Shown: positions 1 to 7,419 of the stretch, one piece after another | Layout of the letters: each line of letters starts with the position of its first letter | Numbering within the stretch: position 1 is the first letter of the stretch | Source: UBA12088 sp041920275 | GTDB taxonomy: Bacteria; Patescibacteriota; Minisyncoccia; Phycocordibacterales; UBA12088 | Assembly: GCA_041920275.1 (NCBI GenBank) | Contig: JAYRSE010000034.1 | Coordinates: 1-22,516 of the forward strand | DNA: 22,516 nucleotides | Direction of reading: 5' to 3' | The notes under the pieces: generated by a model | Told to the model about the DNA's origin: nothing | Seen by the model: the letters and a program-made list of their open reading frames with translations, nothing else | Database searches by the model: none | Position numbers and translations under genes: made by a program

Positions 1-63
1 AAAGCATTCGACCCCGCCTCCTTCGCTTCGCTCAGTCCGGCATTCTCATCCCCTAACAAAGTA

Positions 64-93
64 TTTTCGCTTGGCATAAAAGCCAATCGAAAA
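64..93 (-). terminator. Hairpin downstream of tRNA-Ala, possible terminator
   Basis: Arms TTTTCG-C-TTGGC and GCCAA-T-CGAAAA pair around a six-base loop with one internal mismatch, 4 bases past the tRNA-Ala 3' end. The T-rich part is in the stem itself and no clean run of T follows, so termination is inferred from position and fold only. Bases 1-63 show no recognisable gene. Confidence 0.45.
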
Positions 94-97
94 CACT

Positions 98-173
98 TGG
101 TGGACCTGAGGGGATTCGAACCCCTTGCCTCTGCAATGCGAATGCAGCGCTCTACCAATTGAGCTACAGGCCC
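98..173 (-). tRNA. tRNA-Ala (anticodon CGC)
   Basis: Read on the minus strand, the sequence folds into a full cloverleaf. The acceptor arm GGGCCTG pairs with CAGGTCC, the D-arm region carries TAGCTCAATTGGTAGAGC, and the T-arm carries GGTTCGAATCC. The anticodon stem CTGCA/TGCAG encloses the loop TTCGCAT, giving anticodon CGC, which reads the alanine codon GCG. The third acceptor pair is G3:U70, the identity element of alanyl-tRNA synthetase, which confirms the assignment. The 3' CCA is encoded in the DNA (98-100), so the CCA-adding enzyme is not needed for first maturation. Confidence 0.97.
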
Positions 174-183
174 GTACTTTCTA

Positions 184-189
184 ATTATA
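184..189 (-). promoter_or_regulatory. -10 box of the tRNA-Ala promoter
   Basis: A consensus TATAAT preceded by TGG (extended -10) lies 10 bases upstream of the mature tRNA 5' end. The expected start of transcription falls about 4 bases before the tRNA. The -35 region is weak (TGGTAA at 16 bp spacing). Confidence 0.65.
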
Positions 190-259
190 CCATATCAGCC
201 GCTTTTTACCACCGACATCGCGCGTGAATAACCGCGTGCGAGAACCGGTCCCCATGCGC

Positions 260-265
260 TATAGT
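260..265 (+). promoter_or_regulatory. -10 box placed for a leaderless tspO transcript
   Basis: TATAGT ends 6 bases before the ATG at 272, so transcription would begin at or next to the start codon. No ribosome binding site is visible. This box decides between the ATG at 272 and the in-frame ATGs at 224 and 254, which would lie upstream of the promoter. Confidence 0.5.
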
Positions 266-271
266 GTGAAC

Positions 272-757
272 ATGCGTCGTCGAACCTCGAACCTTTTTCG
301 CATGATCGTTGCGATCCTGGTCTGCAACAGCGCGGGGTTCATCGGTTCGTTCTTCACACTCGGATCGGTGCAAACCTGGTACCCCACCCTCACGAAGCCG
401 GACCTTACGCCGCCCGGGTGGGTGTTCGGGCCGGCGTGGACGCTGCTCTACACCCTCATGGGCATCGCCCTCTTTTTGGCATGGACCCGACACATCGGCG
501 GAAAACACCGCGCCTTCTGGATCCGACTGTTCCTCATACACCTTGTTGTGAATGCGGCATGGAGCATCGTATTCTTCGGGTTGCACCTTCTCTTGCCCGC
601 ACTTGGCGTGATCGCACTCTTGTGGTTGATGATCGTCGCATTGATCGCACTTTCCCTGCGCTTTGACAAACGCATCGCGTTTCTGCTTACCCCGTATCTT
701 GCGTGGATCAGTTTCGCGTCGTACCTCAACTACGCCATCTGGTCACTCAACCGGTAG
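272..757 (+). CDS. tspO: TspO/MBR family membrane protein
   Basis: Tryptophan-rich sensory protein of the TspO/MBR family, 161 residues with the chosen start, matching the usual family length of about 155-165. Five hydrophobic segments are visible. The family signature is complete: WYPTLTKPDLTPP, then FGPAWTLLYTLMG in the first loop and second helix, N-AAWSIVFFG in the third, and PYLAWISFASYLNYAIW in the last. TspO proteins bind tetrapyrroles such as haem and porphyrins and act in stress signalling or tetrapyrrole breakdown; the actual ligand here cannot be read from sequence. Upstream in-frame ATGs at 224 and 254 would add a basic leader unlike the family, and the -10 box favours 272. The gene stands alone, divergent from tRNA-Ala and convergent with the transketolase operon 37 bases away. 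Confidence 0.9.
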   Translation: MRRRTSNLFRMIVAILVCNSAGFIGSFFTLGSVQTWYPTLTKPDLTPPGWVFGPAWTLLYTLMGIALFLAWTRHIGGKHRAFWIRLFLIHLVVNAAWSIVFFGLHLLLPALGVIALLWLMIVALIALSLRFDKRIAFLLTPYLAWISFASYLNYAIWSLNR

Positions 758-794
758 CACACCGCTTGTTCACACGATCACTGAACCGGTGCGC

Positions 795-1790
795 TTATTT
801 CCGCCCGCGTGCTCGGTGCACCGCAGCCACGATCGCATCGACGTCGAGCGCGTACGCGGCTAAAAGCTCATGCGGTTTCCCCGATTGCCCGTACCGATCG
901 TGCACGGCGACCATCTCGATGGGAACCGGTACATTCTGCGCGGCGATCTCTGCGATGGTACTGCCGATACCTCCCAATATCTGATGGTCCTCCACGGTAA
1001 CAACCGCACGCGCATGCCATAGCGCCTCTTTTACCGCGTCAATGTCGATCGGTTTGATGGTGTGTATGTTGAGAACGCTCGTTTCAACCCCTTCGCCCTC
1101 AAGTCGTTTTGCCGCCTCGCATGCTCGAGTGAGTATCGGCCCTGCCCCGATGATCACCACCTGTGGTTGCTCGCTCCGCCACAGGTAGTACGCACGACTT
1201 TCGGTGAACGGGGTGTGTTCGGTCGTAAAGACCGGTGACGCGTCGCGCGAGAGTCGCATGTAGGTCGGTCTGCCGTTCGACACAATGGAATGCGTTGCCT
1301 TTCGCGCTTCCTCGGCATCGAGCGGCACGATGATGCGCATACCGGGCATCACTCGCATGAGCGTCACGTCTTCAAGTGCTTGATGTGTGGCGCCGTCTTC
1401 ACCCACCGTAACGCCGGTATGCATACCGATCACTTTCACCGGAAGATCGGAGAGTGCGATCGTGGTGCGTACCTGCTCCCAGTTGCGCCCGGGGGAAAAG
1501 GCGGCGTAGGCCACGATGTACGGTATCTTGCCACATTGCGCGAGGCCCGCCGCAACGGCCGCCATGTTCTGTTCGGACACGCCACACTCAATGTACCGCT
1601 CCGGAAACCGCTCTTTGAATACGGAAAGGCGCACGGAGTCAACCACGTCGGCACACAAAACCACCACCCGCGGGTCACGCTCCGCAACTTCCACGACACC
1701 ATCACCAAAGCCATCACGCAGGGCACGCATCGGAAGCGCTCCGCTCTCGGAAAAGACCGCCTCGTGAACTGAATGATCGTGCGTGAACAT
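795..1790 (-). CDS. Transketolase, C-terminal subunit
   Basis: This 331-residue protein is the pyrimidine-binding plus C-terminal half of transketolase, encoded apart from the N-terminal half as in many archaea and Firmicutes. The pyrimidine domain covers roughly residues 20-180, with ECGVSEQNMAAVAAGLA around residue 68; Glu73 is the expected activator of the thiamine diphosphate aminopyrimidine ring. GVTVGEDGATHQALEDVTLMR follows the normal family pattern. The C-terminal domain spans roughly 195-325 (VVIIGAGPILTRACEAAKRL, then VVTVEDHQILGGIGS). With the N-half it moves two-carbon ketol groups between sugar phosphates. It is last in the gap-rpiB-rpe operon, 17 bases after the N-half stop. The ATG at 1790 is preferred to the TTG at 1799; a GATATT box ends 7 bases before it. 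Confidence 0.95.
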   Translation of the reverse strand: MFTHDHSVHEAVFSESGALPMRALRDGFGDGVVEVAERDPRVVVLCADVVDSVRLSVFKERFPERYIECGVSEQNMAAVAAGLAQCGKIPYIVAYAAFSPGRNWEQVRTTIALSDLPVKVIGMHTGVTVGEDGATHQALEDVTLMRVMPGMRIIVPLDAEEARKATHSIVSNGRPTYMRLSRDASPVFTTEHTPFTESRAYYLWRSEQPQVVIIGAGPILTRACEAAKRLEGEGVETSVLNIHTIKPIDIDAVKEALWHARAVVTVEDHQILGGIGSTIAEIAAQNVPVPIEMVAVHDRYGQSGKPHELLAAYALDVDAIVAAVHRARGRK

Positions 1791-1807
1791 GTGAGACAAT
1801 ATCTAAT

Positions 1808-2656
1808 TTAAGAAACGCGCATGTGTTCAGACGTAAGCGCTTCGATCCACCGTGCGGCTTGGTCGGCGGTGGGCACCTTGCCATGCCAGGTGAAGTCGCT
1901 CTCGATCTCCGGCACCCCTTTGCCCGGTATCGTGTGGGCAACGATAACGGATGGTCGACTCGTCTCCAGCGCCGCTTGCTCGAGCGCATCCGCGAACATT
2001 TCCACATTATGGCCATCCACCTCCTGCACGTGCCATTTGAACGCCTCGTATTTCTGCACAAGCGGCTCGAGCGGCATCACCACTTCGGTCGGTCCGCCGA
2101 TCTGAATGCCGTTGCGTGCAACGATGTTCGTGAGCGAAGCGAGGCCGTGACGCGAAGCGAAAAGCACCGCCTCCCAGAGAATACCGCATTGGTGCTCTCC
2201 GTCGCTCGTGATGCAATACGTACGGTACGACGCATGATCGAGCGCACCCGCAAGCGCGATCCCGGCCGCCTGTGAAAGACCGTCACCGAGCGGACCGCTC
2301 GTGGTCTCGACTCCGGGCACCTTCATGCGCTCGGGGTGTCCCTGCAGGCGTGAGCCGAAGCGACGCAACGTGGCAAGTTCTTCAAGCGGGAAGAACCCGA
2401 CATGCGCAAGTGTGGCATAAAGCACCGGCGCGATATGCCCGTTCGAGAGGATCAAGCGATCACGCTTCTCCCACAAAGGTTCTTCGGGGTCATACCGCAG
2501 TACCTGCGCATACAAGGTCGCAAACGCATCGGCCATATCGAGCGAACCGGCAAGGTGTCCGCTCCCCGCCGTCGCAAGCATATCCAGTATCGAAACCCGC
2601 ACCCGTCTTGCAAGGAGCTCTATGCGCGCCGTTTCTTGTTCGTTTAACGAAGTCAT
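1808..2656 (-). CDS. Transketolase, N-terminal (thiamine diphosphate binding) subunit
   Basis: This 282-residue protein is the pyrophosphate-binding half of split transketolase. GSGHLAGSLD (His34), SNGHIAP (His73), QGHPE (His107) and GPLGDGLSQAAG are the standard substrate and cofactor loops. The metal and diphosphate motif is SDGEHQCGILWEA with RNGIQ: the first Gly of the usual GDG is Ser151 and the Asp before Asn is replaced, but the metal ligands Asp152 and Asn182 are kept, so activity is expected. The start codon overlaps the rpe stop as ATGA, indicating translational coupling. Together with the downstream C-half, RpiB and Rpe it forms the core of the non-oxidative pentose phosphate pathway; no transaldolase is present in the window. 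Confidence 0.95.
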   Translation of the reverse strand: MTSLNEQETARIELLARRVRVSILDMLATAGSGHLAGSLDMADAFATLYAQVLRYDPEEPLWEKRDRLILSNGHIAPVLYATLAHVGFFPLEELATLRRFGSRLQGHPERMKVPGVETTSGPLGDGLSQAAGIALAGALDHASYRTYCITSDGEHQCGILWEAVLFASRHGLASLTNIVARNGIQIGGPTEVVMPLEPLVQKYEAFKWHVQEVDGHNVEMFADALEQAALETSRPSVIVAHTIPGKGVPEIESDFTWHGKVPTADQAARWIEALTSEHMRVS

Positions 2657-3366
2657 GCACGTGAGTCTTTTGTCTCATTTGCACAGCCGTTCACGATCTC
2701 TTGCAGGTCCCGCAGGGCACCTGCGGGATCGCCCGAAGTAAAGATCGATGAACCGGCGGCAAAGCGCCGGGCACCCGCCCGGTAAAGGTCAGGTATGGTA
2801 ACGGAAGAGACGCCGATATCGATACCTATGGTGACCGGCCAGCGAGCACGTATCTCACGCACGCGGTCCACCGCCTTGGGATCGAGTGGCACGCCGTGCT
2901 GCCCCAAGCGGTCGTTACCCATGCACTGCACGAAGACCGATTCATCGATATACGGTTCGAGCGCTGAAAGTGACGTGCTCGGCGATATGGCACATGCGAC
3001 TTCGATGTGAGACGCTCGGCACACATCGATGGCTCCACGCAACGACGGAGCACTTTCGACATGAAAAATGATGCGAGTAACACCGGAAATGGCCCACGCG
3101 GAAACATGGCGTTCGGGCTCCGATACCATAAGGTCGAGCTCGATCTCGAACTCCTGCCACAGCGGTATGCCCGGCTCCTCATGTCGTGTCGAAAGGAACA
3201 TATCGCGCCCCACTCCCTCGTAGGGCCACGTGGTGACCGGTACGAACGTGCCGTCCATCACATCGACCTGCACGCACCGCACGCGATTTCGCACTTCGCG
3301 TAACCGTGACTCAAGTCGATGCAGACTGTCGGGTATGATTGCGGGAATGATGTCTTGTCGATTCAT
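2653..3366 (-). CDS. Ribulose-phosphate 3-epimerase family protein, divergent
   Basis: A 237-residue TIM-barrel protein of the ribulose-phosphate 3-epimerase family. Recognisable segments are VDVMDGTFVPVTTW (residues 34-47), ELDLMVSEPE (76-85), ACAISPSTSLSALEPY and GIDIGVSSVTI followed by AGARRFAAGSSIF near the end. The two acid catalysts are in place (Asp35 and Asp183). The two metal-binding histidines of the classical enzyme are not: the His before DVMDG is Gln33 and the His of the HLMV motif is Asp78. The NPGFGGQ loop is also replaced by GNDRLGQHG. Position between rpiB and transketolase supports a pentose phosphate role, but metal use or substrate may differ. The start at 3366 is preferred over an upstream ATG at 3474 inside rpiB, because it matches the family N-terminus and has an AATAAT box 7 bases before it. 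Confidence 0.82.
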   Translation of the reverse strand: MNRQDIIPAIIPDSLHRLESRLREVRNRVRCVQVDVMDGTFVPVTTWPYEGVGRDMFLSTRHEEPGIPLWQEFEIELDLMVSEPERHVSAWAISGVTRIIFHVESAPSLRGAIDVCRASHIEVACAISPSTSLSALEPYIDESVFVQCMGNDRLGQHGVPLDPKAVDRVREIRARWPVTIGIDIGVSSVTIPDLYRAGARRFAAGSSIFTSGDPAGALRDLQEIVNGCANETKDSRA

Positions 3367-3374
3367 GGTGTCGA

Positions 3375-3866
3375 TTATTGAATACTGCGAGCGAACGTGC
3401 GTACTTGTTCGATCGCGGCTATGCGCCGCACATGGCGCGGATCGTTCGAGAACGGCGTTTCGAGCCAGCGACACATGACCTCGCGGGCCTCTTCGTGAGT
3501 GAGAAAGCGAGCCCCGAGTGAAAGAACGTTCGCATCATTATGTTCGCGCGAAAGACGTATCTCGTCAACATCATTGAAGACTGCGCCACGTGACTCTCCA
3601 TTGTACACGACCGCACGCACGCCGGGAAAACGATTCGCGACGATCGCCTCACCCTGACCCGAGCCGCCAAGCACGATTGCGCGAGCATCCGGAGGATCCT
3701 GCGACACGCGCTCTGCCGCACGAGCGATGATCTCCGGGTAATCGTCATCGGGGTCGTACTCGTACGCACCAAGGTCGGCAACATCGTACCCGCGCTCACG
3801 TGCACAACCAACGAGCGCATTCTTGAGTTCGAAACCCGCATGATCTGAAGCGAAAAACAAATGCAT
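3375..3866 (-). CDS. rpiB: Ribose-5-phosphate isomerase B
   Basis: A 163-residue RpiB/LacAB family isomerase that interconverts ribulose-5-phosphate and ribose-5-phosphate. SDHAGFELK (Asp8, His9) and REHNDANVLSLGAR (His109, Asn110) are the phosphate and substrate motifs. The active-site loop reads LGGSGQGEAIVANR with no Cys; Glu73 takes the place of the catalytic Cys. This is the arrangement known from Mycobacterium tuberculosis RpiB, where a Glu is the base, rather than the E. coli type. The gene is second in the operon, 50 bases after gap and 8 bases before rpe. The ATG follows TATTTTTTCCT, and no ribosome binding site is visible. Confidence 0.95.
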   Translation of the reverse strand: MHLFFASDHAGFELKNALVGCARERGYDVADLGAYEYDPDDDYPEIIARAAERVSQDPPDARAIVLGGSGQGEAIVANRFPGVRAVVYNGESRGAVFNDVDEIRLSREHNDANVLSLGARFLTHEEAREVMCRWLETPFSNDPRHVRRIAAIEQVRTFARSIQ

Positions 3867-3916
3867 AGGAAAAAATACTGAGGAAGCGGGGAGATCTGCG
3901 GAATCGAGAACGAATA

Positions 3917-4954
3917 TCAGATCCTCTTCCCCACCGCGCGAACGTGTTCAACCAAGGCGCCGGTGTAGCCCATTTCGTTGTCATACCACGCACACACCTT
4001 CACAAGCGTCCCGTCGACGACCCGAGTCATGGTGAGGTCCGCGATCGATGCGATGGTACTGCCGACGATGTCACTCGATACGAGCTCTTCGCTCGAAACC
4101 GCAAAGACCTTCTTCCACCGTTCGTCCTCGGCGGCAAGTCGCAAGATACCGTTCACTTCCTCGACCGACGTCGAGCGACGAGCGACGAACGTGACATCGG
4201 CGACCGAACCGGTGACAACCGGTACACGCATCGCAATACCATCGAACTTGCCCTTGAGGTCGGTCACCACTTCGGTCACCGCCTTCGCCGCACCGGTCGA
4301 ACTGGGAACGATGTTCTGTGCGCCCGCACGCCCGCGTCGCCACTCTCCACCGTCGGCCACATCGACGATCGCCTGGGTCGCCGTGTAGGCGTGGATGGTG
4401 TTGAGCATCGCTCGTTCGATACCGATCGTCTCATGCAGGATCTCGATCATCGGCGCTGCGGCATTCGTGGTGCACGAGCCGTTCGAAGTGAGCGTGCAAC
4501 CTTCGAGCGCGTCCTCGTTGATACCCATGAGCACGGTCGCCGCCTTTTGTCCGACGCTCGATGCGTCACCTTTTCCGGGCGCGCTCAAGACCACACGCTT
4601 CGCACCCGCACCGAGGTGTGTGCTCGCTTTCGCATAATCAGTGAATGCACCCGAACATTCGACCACCACATCCACTCCCAAGTCGCGCCACGGAAGGGCT
4701 GCGGGGTCCTTCTCCTTGAATACGGGAATCTCCCTGCCGTTGACCACGAGCACGGTCCGCCAGTCGATCTTGCGAGTCGACACCTCGAACTGCGCCTTCC
4801 CGTATGCGGTGTCATACTTGAGCAGGTACGCGAGGTTCTCGATGTCACCGAGGTCATTGATCGCCACCACCGATATATCCGCGTGCCCCTGCACCGCACG
4901 TACAAAAGCGCGGCCTATACGCCCGAACCCGTTGATCGCAACATTGATGGCCAT
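3917..4954 (-). CDS. gap: Glyceraldehyde-3-phosphate dehydrogenase
   Basis: A 345-residue phosphorylating GAPDH that oxidises glyceraldehyde-3-phosphate to 1,3-bisphosphoglycerate with NAD. The Rossmann motif INGFGRIGR opens the protein and AINDL (Asp34) suggests NAD rather than NADP preference. The catalytic motif is SNGSCTTNAAAP with Cys161, and His188 lies in NTIHAYTATQ. IVPSSTGAAKAV, MRVPVVTGSVADVT and the C-terminal WYDNEMGYTGALVEH are all present; WYDNEMGY differs from the usual WYDNEWGY by one residue. It is the first gene of the carbon operon, which suggests its expression is tied to pentose phosphate interconversion. The mRNA start predicted from the upstream -10 box gives a leader of about 27 bases with no clear ribosome binding site. 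Confidence 0.97.
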   Translation of the reverse strand: MAINVAINGFGRIGRAFVRAVQGHADISVVAINDLGDIENLAYLLKYDTAYGKAQFEVSTRKIDWRTVLVVNGREIPVFKEKDPAALPWRDLGVDVVVECSGAFTDYAKASTHLGAGAKRVVLSAPGKGDASSVGQKAATVLMGINEDALEGCTLTSNGSCTTNAAAPMIEILHETIGIERAMLNTIHAYTATQAIVDVADGGEWRRGRAGAQNIVPSSTGAAKAVTEVVTDLKGKFDGIAMRVPVVTGSVADVTFVARRSTSVEEVNGILRLAAEDERWKKVFAVSSEELVSSDIVGSTIASIADLTMTRVVDGTLVKVCAWYDNEMGYTGALVEHVRAVGKRI

Positions 4955-4987
4955 ACGAAGATTGAGAATGAACGATTAAGTACGTTC

Positions 4988-4993
4988 AGTATA
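4988..4993 (-). promoter_or_regulatory. -10 box of the gap-rpiB-rpe-transketolase operon
   Basis: TATACT on the minus strand lies about 34 bases upstream of the gap ATG. The -35 region 17 bp further up reads TCGTGA, a weak match. An ACCGGT-centred palindrome (CACCGGTG) overlaps the spacer and could bind a regulator. Confidence 0.5.
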
Positions 4994-5037
4994 CCGCACC
5001 ACACCGGTGGTCACGAAACGGTTATCCACGGGTACGG

Positions 5038-5066
5038 TTGCGAACAGGGTGGACATTTGCTAGTAT
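5038..5066 (+). promoter_or_regulatory. Promoter of RNase J
   Basis: TTGCGA (5038-5043), an exact 17-bp spacer ending in TTTGC (extended -10), and TAGTAT (5061-5066). The expected transcript start near 5073 leaves a leader of about 119 bases before the ATG at 5192. This is one of the few genes here with a long leader. Confidence 0.65.
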
Positions 5067-5147
5067 GGTGGCAACGCTCCTCCTGAATACGTGTCATGCG
5101 ATGTGCGTGACCGTGTCTCCGGAAGCTCAAACGATATTGATTAACCC

Positions 5148-5180
5148 ATGCGTAAGCGCGCCCTGCGCGTTTCGCACTAA
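5148..5180 (+). CDS. Possible 10-residue leader peptide before RNase J
   Basis: Inside the RNase J leader an ATG opens a frame encoding the basic peptide MRKRALRVSH, closed by TAA 11 bases before the RNase J ATG. Three of its first four residues after Met are Arg or Lys. No ribosome binding site is visible. It may be chance; if translated it could couple ribosome passage to RNase J synthesis. Confidence 0.15.
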   Translation: MRKRALRVSH

Positions 5181-5191
5181 TAAGAATTATC

Positions 5192-7219
5192 ATGCCTCAA
5201 GAACATGCGCGCCCTCGTTCGCGCAGAATGCCACGACGCGGACACACGCAGATACGCACGCTCGATGAACAGAACGGCAACACAGCCCCCGCGCCATCCT
5301 CGGGAACAACTTCCCCGCGCACCGGCACGTCCGCCGGAATGACCAGGCGTAGGGTACACACCGCAGGTGGTCCCCGTCGCAACACACCGGGAAGTGCCGC
5401 GCCGCGTTCGCGAAATACGCAGCCGCGTTCGCTCCAAAAAAGGACCGACTCGTTCCCGACACGCACCCGCTCTCGATTACCCGCTCGACGCAACCGCGAT
5501 GCGGAGCTGCCGGTCCCCCAAGACATCGTACCGATCCCGCCTGTGCCCGAGAACGCGGTGCGCGTGATCCCGCTCGGCGGAGTCGAGGAGGTCGGCAAGA
5601 ACATGGTCATCGTGGAAACACCCGAAGATATCATCATTTCCGACGTCGGTTTCCAGTTCATCTCCGACGAAGAGCAGCCCGGGGTCGACTACATCCTTCC
5701 CAACACCAAGTACCTCGAGGATCGCAAGGACAAGATCCGCGGAGTGATCATCACACACGGGCACCTCGACCACATCGGCGGTATCCCCTTCATCATGGAC
5801 CGCATCGGCAACCCGCCCATTTACTGCGCCGAAGTGACCGCTCTTATGGTCAAGAAGCGCCAAGAAGAATTCCCCGACAAACCGGCACTCGATGTGCGCG
5901 TGGTCGAACGTGAGGACCGTGTCATGATCGGCTCCACGCCGGTGCGCTTCTTCCCCGTCACGCATTCCATTTCCGATTCGTGCGGCGTATCTATCGAAAC
6001 GAAGTGGGGTAATGTCGTTATCTCAGGCGACCTGAAGCTCGAACATGAGGACGGAAACCCGACCGCTCGAGAACGCCGCATATGGGGCGAGGTGGGTAAG
6101 GCGAACAACATCGTGCTTTTTGCCGACAGCACCAATGCGGAAAAGACCGGATTTTCGATACCCGAGTCCGTGGTACACCGCACGCTTGAAGACATCATCA
6201 TCAACGTACAGGGCCGCCTCATCATCGGCACCTTCGCATCGCAGTTCGAGCGCCTGATACACATCATCGGGGTCTGCGAGCGACTGAACAAGAAGATCGT
6301 AACGGAAGGTAGGAGTATCAAGAACAACCTCGAGATCGCGCGACTGGCGGGCAGGGTCAAGATACGTCCCGACACGATCATTCCCGCCGAGGAGATCGGC
6401 AACTACCCCGCGGAGCGCATCGTTGTACTTGCGACCGGCGCACAGGGCGAAGAGTTCGCGGCGCTCATGCGCATTGCGACCAAAAAACATCGTTCGCTCA
6501 CCCTGAACGAACGTGACACGATCGTTCTTTCGAGCTCGGTCATTCCCGGCAATGAACTTTCGGTCCAACGTCTCAAAGACAACCTCTATCGCCACGGGGT
6601 GCGTATCATGCACTACCGCGCGAGCGACGTGCACTCGACCGGCCACGGCAACACAGGCGAGCTTGTATGGATCCGTGAACAGGTGAACCCTCGCTTCTTT
6701 ATACCCGGCTACGGCTACCACTCCATGGTCCGCTGCCACGCGCAAGCGCACATCGACGCCGGCTTTCCCAAGGAGAACGTATGTATTCCCGACAACGGCA
6801 CCATCGTGGACTTCATCGAGGGTACCGAGATGGTCGTTCGTACAGAGAAGGCCCCGAGCGGTCTTATGATGGTGGACGGTCTTTCGATCGGCGGTGTACA
6901 AGAGGTGGTCATTCGCGACCGCCGCACGCTTGCACAAGACGGCATGTTCGTGATCATCGCGACCGTAAACGCCCGCACCGGCGAACTGCGCAAGAGTCCC
7001 GACATCATCTCCCGCGGCTTCGTATATCTGCGAGAGAGTCAGGAGCTTTTGGGCGAGGCCCGCATCATCGTCAAGAAAGCGATCAACGATGCCACCCGTG
7101 GTTCGAACCCGATCGACTTCGAGTACGTGAAGAAGAACATCGGCGATTCCGTTTCACGCTTCCTGTTGCAAAAGACGAACAAACGCCCGATCGTGATACC
7201 GGTCGTACTCGGACTTTGA
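5192..7219 (+). CDS. rnj: Ribonuclease J with basic N-terminal extension
   Basis: A 675-residue RNase J, the metallo-beta-lactamase/beta-CASP nuclease that degrades and processes RNA from 5' ends and internally. Residues 1-115 are a low-complexity Arg/Pro/Thr/Ser tail, strongly basic and probably disordered, not present in Bacillus RNase J. The catalytic core starts at VRVIPLGGVEEVGKNM. Metal ligands visible are HGHLDH (His189, His191, Asp193, His194), His258 in VTHSISDS and Asp280 in SGDLKLEH. The beta-CASP part holds ADSTNAEKTG, TFASQFERL, TGAQGEEF, SSSVIPGNE and HSTGHG (His485). The final ligand motif, normally P-x-HGE, reads PGYGYHSM, with Tyr507 where the metal-binding His is expected. 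The C-terminal domain (about 545-675) is normal. It has its own promoter and a leader of about 119 bases. Confidence 0.93.
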   Translation: MPQEHARPRSRRMPRRGHTQIRTLDEQNGNTAPAPSSGTTSPRTGTSAGMTRRRVHTAGGPRRNTPGSAAPRSRNTQPRSLQKRTDSFPTRTRSRLPARRNRDAELPVPQDIVPIPPVPENAVRVIPLGGVEEVGKNMVIVETPEDIIISDVGFQFISDEEQPGVDYILPNTKYLEDRKDKIRGVIITHGHLDHIGGIPFIMDRIGNPPIYCAEVTALMVKKRQEEFPDKPALDVRVVEREDRVMIGSTPVRFFPVTHSISDSCGVSIETKWGNVVISGDLKLEHEDGNPTARERRIWGEVGKANNIVLFADSTNAEKTGFSIPESVVHRTLEDIIINVQGRLIIGTFASQFERLIHIIGVCERLNKKIVTEGRSIKNNLEIARLAGRVKIRPDTIIPAEEIGNYPAERIVVLATGAQGEEFAALMRIATKKHRSLTLNERDTIVLSSSVIPGNELSVQRLKDNLYRHGVRIMHYRASDVHSTGHGNTGELVWIREQVNPRFFIPGYGYHSMVRCHAQAHIDAGFPKENVCIPDNGTIVDFIEGTEMVVRTEKAPSGLMMVDGLSIGGVQEVVIRDRRTLAQDGMFVIIATVNARTGELRKSPDIISRGFVYLRESQELLGEARIIVKKAINDATRGSNPIDFEYVKKNIGDSVSRFLLQKTNKRPIVIPVVLGL

Positions 7220-7313
7220 CGGCCGGATCCTATACACACATAACATACGGATAGGTGCCGTGCGTCACACAGCCTGTTTGCTGCTTGAAACGGCCTTGAG
7301 GTTCCCCGGGCAA

Positions 7314-7355
7314 CCACCACCCGACCGCTGCGAACCGGCCGAGCTTCGGTGGTGG
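7314..7355. other. Inverted repeat in the RNase J-amidase gap
   Basis: Arms CCACCAC-C-CGA (7314-7324) and TCGGTGGTGG (7346-7355) pair over 10 bp with one bulged C and a 21-base loop. No T run follows on the plus strand, so this is not a classical terminator. The 200 bases between RNase J and the amidase hold no gene that I can support. Confidence 0.4.
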
Positions 7356-7382
7356 AACATGTGCACAGCGTAACATCTTCGA

Positions 7383-7412
7383 TTCCACACCGGCGTCACC
7401 CCGTGGTACGAT
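7383..7412 (+). promoter_or_regulatory. Promoter for leaderless amidase transcript
   Basis: TTCCAC (7383-7388), an 18-bp spacer and TACGAT (7407-7412). The -10 box ends 7 bases before the ATG at 7420, so the transcript would start at the codon. No ribosome binding site is present. Confidence 0.5.
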
Positions 7413-7419
7413 TGTGCGG

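Noticed and set aside
5022..5066. Replication origin in the gap/RNase J intergenic region
   Set aside because: Only one imperfect DnaA box, no AT-rich unwinding element and no dnaA or dnaN nearby.
3944..5086. A 380-codon plus-strand open frame opposite gap
   Set aside because: It is a shadow of GAPDH, overlaps the gap and RNase J promoters, and reads as an Arg/His-rich sequence without motifs.
6023..6937. A 304-codon minus-strand open frame opposite RNase J
   Set aside because: Shadow of the beta-CASP region. No start signal and no recognisable domain.
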